5,908 nucleotides of DNA, taken from NCBI GenBank assembly GCA_934593275.1, contig CAKTQE010000085.1, forward strand, positions 1-5,908, in the 5' to 3' direction. This DNA is from an uncultured Oscillospiraceae bacterium (lineage in GTDB: Bacteria > Bacillota > Clostridia > Oscillospirales > Oscillospiraceae). How positions within the stretch are numbered: position 1 is the first letter of the stretch; the number at the start of each line of letters is the position of its first letter. The notes under the pieces are model-generated. The model searched no databases and was not told the origin of the DNA. It saw only the letters and a program-made list of their open reading frames with translations. Below, piece after piece: positions 1-5,908 of this stretch. The translations under genes were made by a program, and so were the position numbers.

Positions 1-209
1 CTGGTATAGTTTTCCAGGGTGGGGTGCAGGGTAAATAGTTTGGGAATGTACTCCGCGCAGTAGCTGCCGTAGCTTTTCACAGAGGTCAGCAGCATCCAAT
101 AAAAGGGAAACAGCACCACCAACGCCCACAGGGCCAGCACCAGGAAAATCAGCACCAGGTACAGAATCTGCCGCCTACGGGCCTGTTTTTCAATCAATGT
201 ATAGTCCAT
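1..209 (-). CDS. ABC transporter permease, MalG/UgpE type (N-terminal fragment)
   Basis: Only the first 69 codons are present; the gene runs off the left edge. The translation begins MDYTLIEKQARRRQ and then has a long hydrophobic segment (about residues 15-42) ending in FPFYWMLLTSVK. That pattern is typical of the first membrane helix of MalG/UgpE/LacG-like inner-membrane permeases (binding-protein-dependent sugar importers, CUT1 group). The segment ending LHPTLENYT fits the 'P..TLENY' stretch that follows helix 1 in this family. The ATG is supported by GAGG (220-217) seven bases upstream, overlapping the stop codon of the preceding permease gene, so the two are probably translationally coupled. 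It should pair with the MalF-type permease to form the heterodimeric channel. The substrate cannot be read from this fragment. Confidence 0.85.
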   Translation of the reverse strand, partial: MDYTLIEKQARRRQILYLVLIFLVLALWALVVLFPFYWMLLTSVKSYGSYCAEYIPKLFTLHPTLENYT

Positions 210-218
210 GGGGCCACC

Positions 219-1112
219 TCACACATAATGTACGTGCTTTTTGCTTACCAGCAGATTGATGCAAGTAATGGTCAGCACAATGGCAAACAGGGCGATGGCC
301 GCAGCGGAGGCATAGGAGGGGTAGCCGCCGGAATTGCCGTAGAGCATGTCATAGACATAGCCCACAATGGTATTCATACCCGCGGCGTTCAAATCCGTGC
401 CAAACAGAGCCACCGCATCGGAATAGGCCTTGAATGCCCCAATAAAGCCGGTGATCACCAGGTAGAATAGGCTGGGGGAAATCATGGGCAGGGTAATGCG
501 CCAGAAAATCCGGCCCTTGGAAGCCCCGTCTACCCGGGCGGCGTTGCGGTAGGTCTCGTCCACCGAGGCCAGGGCACTGGTGAGGATGAGGATTTTGAAG
601 GGCATGACGATCCACACGGTATACAGACACAGCACCAGCATTTTGGCCCAATAGGGTCCTGACAGAAAGTCCACACTGGCAAAGCCCAGGGCATTCAGCA
701 GCAGATTGACAAAGCCATCGGAATAGGGGGTTTTCCGGAACAGAATCATAAACACCAGGCCCACCGCCAGGGTGTTTGTCACATAGGGCAGGAAGAACAC
801 GGTCTGAAACAGGTCCCGCAGCCGCCGGATGGCGTTCAGGCACAGGGAAATCAGCAGGGCCAGGCCTGTAGAAAGGGGCACGGTGATGATGACCAGCAGA
901 AAGGTATTCTTCAGGGCCTGGAGAAAATAGGGGTCATGCAGCACATAGGAATAGTTGTACAGGCCCAGTCCCGTATAGGTCTGGGATGCAAAATTGTAGT
1001 TTTCCTGGAACGAATAGACGAACACATCGATCAGCGGGTATACCAGAAACAGCCCTAAAAAGGCAAGGGCGGGCAGCAGGTATAAAAACCCCTTGTAATT
1101 TTTACGCTCCAT
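219..1112 (-). CDS. ABC transporter permease, MalF/UgpA type
   Basis: A 297-residue integral membrane protein of the CUT1 importer group (MalF/UgpA/LacF-like, usually about 290-310 residues). Hydrophobic segments are visible at roughly 9-35, 64-92, 102-126, 156-178, 211-238 and 263-290, consistent with six helices. The cytoplasmic coupling loop is at 188-209 (YRNAARVDGASK...RITLP), which has the conserved G and I-LP positions of the EAA loop but Asn in place of the usual Glu. It would form the channel with the MalG-type partner downstream and dock on the ATPase upstream. A longer reading from 1157 is possible, but GGGGAGG six bases before the ATG at 1112 and the family-like N-terminus (MERKNYKGFLYLLPAL) favour the shorter start. 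This start overlaps the ATPase gene by 11 bases, suggesting coupled translation. Substrate is unknown: sugar, oligosaccharide or glycerol-3-phosphate are all possible. Confidence 0.93.
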   Translation of the reverse strand: MERKNYKGFLYLLPALAFLGLFLVYPLIDVFVYSFQENYNFASQTYTGLGLYNYSYVLHDPYFLQALKNTFLLVIITVPLSTGLALLISLCLNAIRRLRDLFQTVFFLPYVTNTLAVGLVFMILFRKTPYSDGFVNLLLNALGFASVDFLSGPYWAKMLVLCLYTVWIVMPFKILILTSALASVDETYRNAARVDGASKGRIFWRITLPMISPSLFYLVITGFIGAFKAYSDAVALFGTDLNAAGMNTIVGYVYDMLYGNSGGYPSYASAAAIALFAIVLTITCINLLVSKKHVHYV

Positions 1113-2217
1113 GCCGTTCCTCCCCGGGCCGCAGCCGCTCTCCGGTGGCGGGGTCAAACAGCAGCACCTTTTCAGGCTTTAAGCGGAACGCGATTCTGCT
1201 TTCCTGGGTGGTCTCCCGTCCGTCAGACTGGCGGATGGCCCGGAGGGTGGGGGTCTGGCAAGCCGGATGGGTACACAGATAGCTCACATCCCGGCCCATG
1301 ACCTCTACTCGGTCCAGACCGCAATGGAACGGCCCATTCTCCTCCGGCACAAAGCCCTCAGGACGAATGCCCACGGTGACGGCCCCATCAGGAAGCCCCG
1401 GCACCGGCAGCACCCCATCCTCCCCTAAGTACAGTGTCTCCCGGCAAACCCGCCCGTCAAAAAGGTTAATGGGGGGTGTTCCCAGGAATTTGGCCACAAA
1501 GAGGTTGGCGGGGTCATCGTAAACCCGCTGGGGTTTGCCGGTCTGCTGGATGATGCCCTCTTTCATCACCACGATCTCATCGGAAATGCTCATGGCCTCC
1601 TCCTGGTCGTGGGTGACAAAGACGGTGGTAATGCCGGTCTGCCGCTGGATGCGGCGAATTTCCTCCCGGGTCTGAAGCCGCAAGCGGGCATCCAGATTGG
1701 AAAGGGGTTCGTCCAGCAGCAGCACCCCTGGCATTTTGACGAGTGCCCGGGCAATGGCCACCCGCTGCTGCTGACCGCCGGACATTTCGCTGGGCTTCCG
1801 GTCAAGCAAGGTCTCGATCTGCACCAGCTTGGCAGCTTCCGTGGCCCGGCGGACCATTTCTGCCTTGCTGGGCCGGTCCTTGCCCTTAAGGTTTTCCAGA
1901 GGAAAGAGAATGTTTTGCAGCACCGTCATATGGGGATACAGGGCATAGTTCTGAAACACCAGCCCCACCCCCCGGTTTTCCGTAGGCAGATGGGTCACAT
2001 CCTGTTCCCCAAAGAGGATTTTGCCGGAAGTGGGGGTTTGCAGGCCGCAAATCATATAAAGGGTCGTGCTTTTTCCACAGCCGGAGGGGCCTAAAAGGCC
2101 CACCAGCTTCCCATCGGGAATTTCATAAGTAAAATCCGAAACGGCGGTGACTTCCCCGCCCTGTTTTTTGTTCCGATTGGGGAATTTCTTGGTCAGGTGC
2201 TGTAACACAACGTTCAT
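1102..2217 (-). CDS. ABC transporter ATP-binding protein, MalK/UgpC/MsmK type
   Basis: A 371-residue cytoplasmic ATPase, the normal length for MalK/UgpC/MsmK proteins (about 360-375). In order: Walker A GPSGCGKST (43-51), Q-loop FQNYALYPHMTV (Gln89), signature MSGGQQQR (145-152, Met replacing the usual Leu), Walker B VLLLDEP (165-171), D-loop SNLD (173-176) and switch His203 in VTHDQEEA. From about residue 230 it continues into a C-terminal MalK/TOBE-type region (GTPPINLF, VGIRPEGF) that in this family folds as a beta-rich regulatory domain. It should power the importer formed by the two permeases encoded downstream. The start at 2217 has AAAAGGA (2233-2227) nine bases upstream; earlier in-frame ATGs fall within the promoter region. 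It is the first gene of the leftward operon, and its end overlaps the MalF-type permease start. Substrate is not deducible. Confidence 0.95.
   Translation of the reverse strand: MNVVLQHLTKKFPNRNKKQGGEVTAVSDFTYEIPDGKLVGLLGPSGCGKSTTLYMICGLQTPTSGKILFGEQDVTHLPTENRGVGLVFQNYALYPHMTVLQNILFPLENLKGKDRPSKAEMVRRATEAAKLVQIETLLDRKPSEMSGGQQQRVAIARALVKMPGVLLLDEPLSNLDARLRLQTREEIRRIQRQTGITTVFVTHDQEEAMSISDEIVVMKEGIIQQTGKPQRVYDDPANLFVAKFLGTPPINLFDGRVCRETLYLGEDGVLPVPGLPDGAVTVGIRPEGFVPEENGPFHCGLDRVEVMGRDVSYLCTHPACQTPTLRAIRQSDGRETTQESRIAFRLKPEKVLLFDPATGERLRPGEERHGA
1113..1125 (-). promoter_or_regulatory. Ribosome binding site deciding the MalF-type permease start
   Basis: On the minus strand GGGGAGG (1125-1119) sits six bases before the ATG at 1112, inside the last codons of the ATPase gene. 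It supports this ATG over the upstream in-frame ATG at 1157. Confidence 0.8.
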
Positions 2218-2248
2218 AGCAGTCCATCCTTTTAATTTATGTAAAACC

Positions 2249-2277
2249 ATTATACCCCCCAACTTCTGGCATTGCAA
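2249..2277 (-). promoter_or_regulatory. Sigma-A type promoter for the MalK/UgpC-type transporter operon
   Basis: The minus strand has a perfect TATAAT -10 (2254-2249) and TTGCAA as -35 (2277-2272, 4 of 6 consensus), with a 17-base spacer. The predicted start of transcription is near 2242, giving a 5' leader of about 25 bases before the ATG at 2217. It lies back to back with the promoter of the methyltransferase gene. Prediction from sequence only. Confidence 0.7.
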
Positions 2278-2294
2278 GGGGGAAGATACCCCTT
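2276..2294. promoter_or_regulatory. Inverted repeat between divergent -35 boxes, possible operator
   Basis: AAGGGG (2276-2281) and CCCCTT (2289-2294) form a 6-bp inverted repeat with a 7-base spacer. It is centred between the two divergent -35 hexamers and touches both. A regulator binding here could affect both promoters, but arms this short may be chance. No regulator family is recognised from it. Confidence 0.25.
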
Positions 2295-2322
2295 TGACAG
2301 GAAATGGGTCAGGCTGTATAAT
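2294..2322 (+). promoter_or_regulatory. Perfect-consensus sigma-A promoter for the RNA methyltransferase gene
   Basis: TTGACA (2294-2299), a 17-base spacer, then TATAAT (2317-2322): full consensus at both hexamers. The predicted start of transcription near 2329 leaves a leader of about 18 bases, just enough for the GGAG (2337-2340) six bases before the ATG at 2347. Confidence 0.85.
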
Positions 2323-2346
2323 AAAGAAAAAATCTTGGAGAGGCTT

Positions 2347-3162
2347 ATGATCAATTTTACGGAAATCACGGATTTTGAGGCCCCGGAGCTGGATGTTTAC
2401 GCCCGGCTGACGGAGGCCCAGCTGCTCAATCGCTTTGAGCCGAAAAAAGGCATGTTCATTGCCGAAAGCCCCAAGGTCATCTGTCGGGCCTTGGATGCCG
2501 GGTGCAAGCCCGTATCATTGCTTGTGGAGCGAAGCCACTGCAATCAGGAGGCCCAGGAGGCCATTGCCCGGTGTGGGAATGTGCCGGTGTATACGGCGGA
2601 AATGGACATTCTCACCAAGCTGACGGGCTTTCAGCTGACCCGGGGGATGCTCTGCGCCATGCTCCGGCCCCAGAGGCCACCGCTCGAAACACTGCTTTCC
2701 TCCTGCCGCCGGGTGGCGGTGTTGGAAAACGTCATGAACCCCACCAATGTGGGGGCCATTTTCCGCAGTGCCGCCGCCCTTGGCATGGACGGGGTGCTGT
2801 TGACCTCCGGCTGTACTGACCCCCTATACCGCCGCAGCGCACGGGTGAGCATGGGTACGGTTTTTCAGGTTCCCTGGGCCTATGTGCCGGACAACTGGCA
2901 GGAATTACTAAAAGAGGCGGGCTTCGTCACCGCCGCCATGGCCCTGCGGGAGGATACCCTTTCCATTGACGACCCCCGGCTCCGTGTCCAGCCCCGGCTG
3001 GCGGTGGTGCTTGGCACCGAGGGGGACGGTCTGGCAGACGGAACCATTGCCGCCTGCGACTACACCGTTAAAATCCCCATGTTCCATGGGGTGGATTCCC
3101 TGAACGTGGCCGCCGCCAGTGCCGTGGCGTTCTGGGAGCTTCGGCCCAGAGAAAACACATAA
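2347..3162 (+). CDS. TrmH/SpoU-family RNA 2'-O-ribose methyltransferase
   Basis: A 271-residue cytoplasmic enzyme of the SPOUT class, expected to use S-adenosylmethionine to methylate a ribose 2'-OH in rRNA or tRNA. The N-terminal part (about 20-110, with FIAESPKVI) matches the substrate-binding domain seen in the TsnR/RlmB branch. The three SpoU motifs are clear: motif 1 NPTNVGAIFRSAAALG (131-146, with Asn134 and Arg140), motif 2 VVLGTEGDGL (220-229) and motif 3 KIPMFHGVDSLNVAAASAVA (242-261), which help form the trefoil-knot cofactor site. The exact RNA target cannot be told from sequence. The ATG at 2347 is chosen because GGAG lies six bases before it and a consensus promoter starts transcription near 2329; a longer in-frame reading from 2272 would begin upstream of that promoter. 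The gene stands alone, between a divergent transporter operon and a converging one. Confidence 0.95.
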   Translation: MINFTEITDFEAPELDVYARLTEAQLLNRFEPKKGMFIAESPKVICRALDAGCKPVSLLVERSHCNQEAQEAIARCGNVPVYTAEMDILTKLTGFQLTRGMLCAMLRPQRPPLETLLSSCRRVAVLENVMNPTNVGAIFRSAAALGMDGVLLTSGCTDPLYRRSARVSMGTVFQVPWAYVPDNWQELLKEAGFVTAAMALREDTLSIDDPRLRVQPRLAVVLGTEGDGLADGTIAACDYTVKIPMFHGVDSLNVAAASAVAFWELRPRENT

Positions 3163-3176
3163 TCTACTAACATGCC

Positions 3177-3210
3177 AATGGGGCCGCTGCAAAACCGCAG
3201 CGGCCCCATT
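3177..3210. terminator. Bidirectional intrinsic terminator between converging genes
   Basis: A perfect 14-bp inverted repeat: left arm 3177-3190 (AATGGGGCCGCTGC), loop AAAACC (3191-3196), right arm 3197-3210. Rightward it is followed by CTGTTCTT, a moderate T-rich tail, and it begins 14 bases after the methyltransferase stop. Leftward it begins 6 bases after the ATPase stop, but the following sequence is less T-rich. It fills the 54-base gap between the two genes and probably serves both, with stronger action on the methyltransferase transcript. Confidence 0.88.
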
Positions 3211-3216
3211 CTGTTC

Positions 3217-3957
3217 TTAAGCTTTTGTGAAACGGGCCAGGAAATCCCGGGTCTCCTGTTTTTGAGGGTCCCCAAACAGTTCCTCAGGGCTTCCCTGTTC
3301 GCAGATGACACCGTTTGCCATATAGACAACATGGTTGCTGACATCCCGGGCAAAAGCCATTTCGTGGGTCACCACCAGCATGGTCATGCCCTCCTGGGCA
3401 AGCCGCTTCATAACGGACAGCACTTCCCCCACCATTTCCGGGTCAAGGGCGGAAGTAGGCTCGTCAAAGAGCAGCACCTCCGGATTCATGGCCAAGGCCC
3501 GGGCAATGGCCACCCGCTGCTTTTGGCCGCCGGACAGCTGCCGGGGCTTGGCCTGGATGTAAGGGGCCATACCCACCTTTTCCAGGTACTCCATGGCGGT
3601 TTTCCGGGCGGTTTCCTTGTCCCGCTTCAAAACCCGCTGCTGGCCTACCATGCAGTTTTCCAGCACGGTCATGTTGTTGAACAGGTTAAAGGACTGAAAC
3701 ACCATGCCCACGTGACTGCGGTATTCCGGCTGATTGACCCCCCGGCCCACCACGTTTTTCCCGTGGTAGAGGATTTCTCCGGAGGAGGGGGTTTCCAGCA
3801 GGTTGATGCACCGCAGGAGGGTGCTTTTGCCGGAACCAGAAGCACCGATAATGGAGGTCACGTCACCCTTTTTCACGGTGAAGTCAATATCCCGCAGCAC
3901 CTCATGGGTGCCGAAACTTTTGGACAGGTGGTTTACCTGTAAAATTGCCTGGTCCAT
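3217..3957 (-). CDS. Polar amino acid ABC transporter ATP-binding protein, GlnQ/HisP type
   Basis: A 246-residue ATPase, the usual length for the GlnQ/HisP/ArtP family (about 240-255). In order: Walker [10 protein letters not shown] (38-46), Q-loop [15 protein letters not shown] (Gln88), signature LSGGQKQR (141-148), Walker B VLLFDEP (161-167), D-loop SALD (169-172) and switch His198 in VTHEM. There is no C-terminal regulatory domain, which separates it from the MalK type upstream in the window. It would drive amino-acid import through the permease encoded just upstream. The ATG at 3957 follows the permease stop by one base (TGATATG) and has AGGGGGG (3973-3967) nine bases before it, so translation is probably coupled. 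A longer reading from 4020 would add residues absent from the family and is rejected. Which amino acid is moved is not shown. Confidence 0.95.
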   Translation of the reverse strand: MDQAILQVNHLSKSFGTHEVLRDIDFTVKKGDVTSIIGASGSGKSTLLRCINLLETPSSGEILYHGKNVVGRGVNQPEYRSHVGMVFQSFNLFNNMTVLENCMVGQQRVLKRDKETARKTAMEYLEKVGMAPYIQAKPRQLSGGQKQRVAIARALAMNPEVLLFDEPTSALDPEMVGEVLSVMKRLAQEGMTMLVVTHEMAFARDVSNHVVYMANGVICEQGSPEELFGDPQKQETRDFLARFTKA

Positions 3958-3958
3958 A

Positions 3959-4111
3959 TCAGCGTTCCCCCCTGTTTTTTCTGTGCTTTTCTTCCCTGTA
4001 TTCCCGGTTCTGCTCGTCAAAGGGGGTCCCCTTGTCCGGGTGGCTGTAGGTCCCCGCGGTCATAACCAGAGGGTCTACCTGCACCAGCTCATAGTCGCTG
4101 GAGCCGTCCAT
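3959..4111 (-). other. Hydrophilic C-terminal tail of the amino-acid permease
   Basis: Residues 237-286 of the HisM/GlnP-type permease lack hydrophobic segments and end in a highly charged run ([11 protein letters not shown]). The tail is expected to lie on the cytoplasmic side after the last helix. Its function is unknown. Confidence 0.6.
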
Positions 4112-4819
4112 CTTCTTTTCCAGCCAACGCAGCAGGAACGAAGCGATCAGGGTCATGGTCAGATACCCGATCATTTCCACCGTTGCGGAGGGGAAATACA
4201 AATAGCTGGCACCCACAGCGGCCCGGTGGGCAGAGAAGAACTCCGGGAAGCCGATGATGAACATGACAGAAGTGTCTTTGACGTTGATAATAAAGTTGTT
4301 GCCGATCTGGGGCATGATGTTCCGCAGGGCCTGGGGCAGAATCACATGAAGCATGGTCTGCACATGGGTCATGCCGATGGCCTTGGCGCCCTCGGTCTGG
4401 CCCGGGTCTACGGAGATGATGCCGCCACGGACGGACTCGGCCATGTAAGCACCGGTATTGATGGAAACCACTAAGATTGCAGCGGCCCAGACACTTTCAA
4501 ACCGGGTGGCACCGTTTGTAAAGTAAGGAAGACCGTAGTACAGGAACACCGCCTGGAGTACCATGGGGGTACCCCGGAAAACCTCTACATAGATGCGTAC
4601 AATGACCCGGATCAGCTTCAGGAAAAACTTCTTCACCGGGGAATCACCGGGGGCATAGGGGATGGTATTGAGAACACCGCAGATAAACCCGATGACACAG
4701 CCAATGGCCGTGGCAACCAGTGCCAGAATCAGGGTGCTGCGCATACCGCTTAAATAAGAGGCACCGTACTTTGCCCAGAGCTTGCCAATATCCGAGACAA
4801 GCTGAATCAGAATTTCCAT
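3959..4819 (-). CDS. Polar amino acid ABC transporter permease, HisM/GlnP type
   Basis: A 286-residue membrane protein of the His/Glu/Gln/Arg/opine permease group. Features include [22 protein letters not shown] (first clear helix, about 29-50), the family loop [11 protein letters not shown] (79-89), and an EAA coupling loop EGAKAIGM...HVILPQA (143-164), which docks on the ATPase. [21 protein letters not shown] (175-195) is also typical. The last helix (about 214-233) is followed by a charged, hydrophilic tail of some 50 residues (237-286); most relatives end shortly after the last helix, so this protein is longer than usual (about 215-250). With no second permease gene in the operon, a homodimeric channel is inferred. 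The ATG at 4819 is preceded by AAAGGAG, 12 bases away, a rather long spacing. It sits 21 bases after the binding-protein stop and 1 base before the ATPase gene. Confidence 0.94.
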   Translation of the reverse strand: MEILIQLVSDIGKLWAKYGASYLSGMRSTLILALVATAIGCVIGFICGVLNTIPYAPGDSPVKKFFLKLIRVIVRIYVEVFRGTPMVLQAVFLYYGLPYFTNGATRFESVWAAAILVVSINTGAYMAESVRGGIISVDPGQTEGAKAIGMTHVQTMLHVILPQALRNIMPQIGNNFIINVKDTSVMFIIGFPEFFSAHRAAVGASYLYFPSATVEMIGYLTMTLIASFLLRWLEKKMDGSSDYELVQVDPLVMTAGTYSHPDKGTPFDEQNREYREEKHRKNRGER

Positions 4820-4830
4820 GAATGCGTTTC

Positions 4831-4838
4831 TCTCCTTT
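4831..4838 (-). promoter_or_regulatory. Ribosome binding site of the amino-acid permease, long spacing
   Basis: AAAGGAG (4838-4832) precedes the ATG at 4819 by 12 bases, more than the usual 5-9. No other in-frame start lies closer, so reduced translation of the permease relative to the binding protein is possible. That effect is inference. Confidence 0.6.
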
Positions 4839-4840
4839 GA

Positions 4841-5731
4841 TTATTCGCTCAGAGGCTGGATGGCAATGGCCTGGGCCATGAGTTCGTTCATATCGTCGGC
4901 GGTCATGCCGGTCAGGGCGGAATTGATCATGTCCTTCAGCTCCGTGTTGCCCTTCTGGACGGAAATGCCGATGTTGACGTTTTCGGCACGGACTTCATCG
5001 GTGAACTGGAAGTCGCCGTCGGTGCCGGAGAAGTCCAGGATGGTCATATCGGGGTAGGCCGCCACAGCACCCTGGGCGGTGGGCATATCGGTGCAGATAA
5101 AGTCAACGGCACCGGTTTCCAGGGCCATGAGCATGGCAGGAGCGGTTTCGGAAGCGGACTGGACCTTGGCACCCTGGATCTGGGGCAGGCACTGGTCATA
5201 CCAGATGGTGGCGATCTGAGCGGTACACTTGCCGCCGGACAGGTCCGCAATGGACTTGGCAGTGGCATAGGGGCTGTCCTTCTTGGTCACGCAGACGATG
5301 GTGGCGTAGAAGTAGGGGCCGGCGAAATCCACCTGTTCGCTTCTCTCGGCGGTCATGGACTGACCGGCGATAACGGCATCAAACACGCCGGACTGGACTC
5401 CGGGTACCAGGGAATCCCAGTCGGACTGAGAAATGCGCAGCTCCCAGCCGTTGGCCTCGCAAATCTTCTTGGCGATCATCACGTCATAGCCGTTGGCGTA
5501 AGAGCCGGGTACATTGTCAATGGGTACCGCGCCGTTGGAGTCGTCGCTCTGCACCCAGTTGTAGGGGGCGTAGGCGCACTCCATGGCGATGGACAGCACG
5601 CCGTCTTCCACGCCGGTACCACCGGCAGCATCGGTTTGTACAGTCCCCTGGTTAGAAGCAGCAGAGGAGCCGCAGGCGGCCAGGGACAGGGCCAGCATCA
5701 GGGCCAGTACCAAGCAAGTGATTCTTCTCAT
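4841..5731 (-). CDS. Polar amino acid ABC transporter substrate-binding lipoprotein (SBP family 3)
   Basis: A 296-residue extracytoplasmic binding protein. It starts with a lipoprotein signal peptide, MRRITCLVLALMLALSLAAC, with lipobox LAAC and Cys20 as the lipid anchor, then a Ser/Ala/Gly-rich linker. The mature part shows family-3 features: GYDVMIAKKICEANG (81-95), DWDSLVPGVQSGVFDAVIAG (104-123) and MTAERSEQVDFAGPYF (126-141). Arg130 is the expected ligand alpha-carboxylate contact in this family. Later, ETGAVDFICTDMPTA is the usual second-lobe region. The extra segment DDSNGAVPIDNVPG near 63-76 is, from memory, common in amino-acid binding proteins of gut Clostridia. The ATG at 5731 has AGAGG eight bases upstream and directly precedes the signal peptide; the open frame extends to 5866 but lacks a matching ribosome site there. 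First gene of the importer operon; ligand identity is not determinable. Confidence 0.95.
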   Translation of the reverse strand: MRRITCLVLALMLALSLAACGSSAASNQGTVQTDAAGGTGVEDGVLSIAMECAYAPYNWVQSDDSNGAVPIDNVPGSYANGYDVMIAKKICEANGWELRISQSDWDSLVPGVQSGVFDAVIAGQSMTAERSEQVDFAGPYFYATIVCVTKKDSPYATAKSIADLSGGKCTAQIATIWYDQCLPQIQGAKVQSASETAPAMLMALETGAVDFICTDMPTAQGAVAAYPDMTILDFSGTDGDFQFTDEVRAENVNIGISVQKGNTELKDMINSALTGMTADDMNELMAQAIAIQPLSE

Positions 5732-5775
5732 AATAATTACCTCTTTTTTCTGTTTTTCCGAAGATTGTCGGATAC

Positions 5776-5807
5776 AAAAAACTGGATCACCTATGCAGGC
5801 GATCCAG
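5776..5807 (-). terminator. Intrinsic terminator upstream of the amino-acid importer operon (possible attenuator)
   Basis: Read on the minus strand: an 11-bp stem CTGGATCGCCT / AGGTGATCCAG (one G-U pair) with loop GCAT, followed directly by six T (5781-5776). It is a strong Rho-independent terminator shape pointing toward the operon and ends 44 bases before the binding-protein ATG. No convincing promoter fits between it and that ATG. It could end an upstream gene or act as a conditional leader terminator. Confidence 0.85.
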
Positions 5808-5908
5808 GTAAAATACGACGAAGCAACAAAGAATTGCGGGCCGGATCTCACGATAGCGCTCCACATAAATGTGACAGTCCGGCAGATGTTCTCTGACGGC
5901 CCAGCAGA
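5787..5908 (-). CDS. Possible 3' end of an upstream gene (partial, unrecognised)
   Basis: From the right edge one minus-strand frame is open for 39 codons, ending ...CHIYVERYREIRPAILC...FYLDRLHR with TGA at 5789-5787, inside the terminator stem. It would be the C-terminal end of a gene transcribed toward the importer operon. I do not recognise the protein. The other two minus frames are also open at the edge (one ends at a TGA at 5850-5848, 40 bases before the terminator; the other runs into the binding-protein frame), so coding is not established. If coding, the hairpin is this gene's terminator rather than an attenuator. Confidence 0.2.
   Translation of the reverse strand, partial: CWAVREHLPDCHIYVERYREIRPAILCCFVVFYLDRLHR
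5801..5883 (-). promoter_or_regulatory. Putative attenuator leader with mutually exclusive pairings
   Basis: On the minus-strand RNA, GCCGGA (5883-5878) can pair with UCCGGC (5845-5840), closing a 32-base interior that contains a small CACA-UUUA-UGUG hairpin. Alternatively GAUCCGG (5847-5841) can pair over 7 bp (one G-U) with CUGGAUC (5807-5801), the 5' arm of the terminator. The two pairings share bases, as in terminator/antiterminator switches. I do not recognise the T-box consensus or any known riboswitch. The helices are short and could be chance. Confidence 0.3.

Noticed and set aside
228..470. Plus-strand open frames opposite the transporter genes (also near 986, 1609, 3172, 3803, 4818 and 5636)
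   Set aside because: They lie antisense to well-supported genes, have no ribosome sites or recognisable domains, and arise from the G/C-rich wobble positions of the real genes.
1745..1769. A 25-base stretch identical to positions 3497-3521
   Set aside because: It encodes the conserved region just after the ABC signature (RVAIARA) in both ATPases, with matching codon choice. This is protein conservation, not a mobile or functional DNA repeat.
2272..2346. Upstream ATG at 2272 as the start of the methyltransferase
   Set aside because: It precedes the consensus promoter's transcription start, has no ribosome site, and adds residues with no family match.
2218..2346. A catabolite-repression (cre) site at the importer promoter
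   Set aside because: I looked for the TGNAANCGNNNNCA pattern; the nearest stretch around 2240-2254 lacks the central CG, so it is not supported.
5732..5866. N-terminal extension of the binding-protein frame back to an ATG at 5866
   Set aside because: It would bury the lipoprotein signal peptide behind 45 residues, lacks a ribosome site, and crosses the terminator hairpin.
5732..5908. T-box leader or a named riboswitch upstream of the amino-acid importer
   Set aside because: The T-box core (AGGGTGG-type sequence) is absent and no conserved riboswitch core was recognised; only a generic terminator and a weak alternative pairing are visible.

Overview
The window looks like chromosomal DNA of a GC-rich member of the Clostridia, probably a gut Oscillospiraceae-type bacterium. 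This is inferred from G/C-rich wobble positions, purine-rich Shine-Dalgarno sites, a lipoprotein substrate-binding protein, and amino-acid transporter sequences of a style common in that group. No marker gene fixes the genus. Five complete genes and one truncated gene are well supported, and there is no gene-free stretch longer than about 180 bases.

Layout: positions 1-2217 hold the first part of a leftward carbohydrate/glycerol-3-phosphate-type ABC importer operon: ATPase (1102-2217), MalF/UgpA-type permease (219-1112) and the start of a MalG/UgpE-type permease (1-209, running off the left edge). Its substrate-binding protein is not in view. Positions 2218-2346 hold two back-to-back promoters. 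The rightward one is a perfect TTGACA-17-TATAAT match and drives a TrmH/SpoU-family RNA 2'-O-methyltransferase (2347-3162). That gene ends at a 14-bp perfect hairpin terminator (3177-3210), which also lies at the end of a converging operon.

The converging operon reads leftward from 5731 to 3217: a polar amino-acid binding lipoprotein, one HisM/GlnP-type permease and a GlnQ-type ATPase. This is a complete importer, with the permease inferred to act as a homodimer. The lipoprotein would capture the amino acid at the outer face of the membrane, and the permease and ATPase would move it inward.

Upstream of the amino-acid operon, at 5776-5807, a strong intrinsic terminator points toward the operon only 44 bases before its start codon. 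A possible competing RNA pairing lies upstream of it. Either the amino-acid operon is controlled by transcription attenuation, or this is the terminator of a gene whose last codons lie at the right edge.

I see no mobile element, CRISPR array, tRNA or rRNA, and nothing that clearly amounts to an undescribed system. The leader at the right edge is the item most worth checking.
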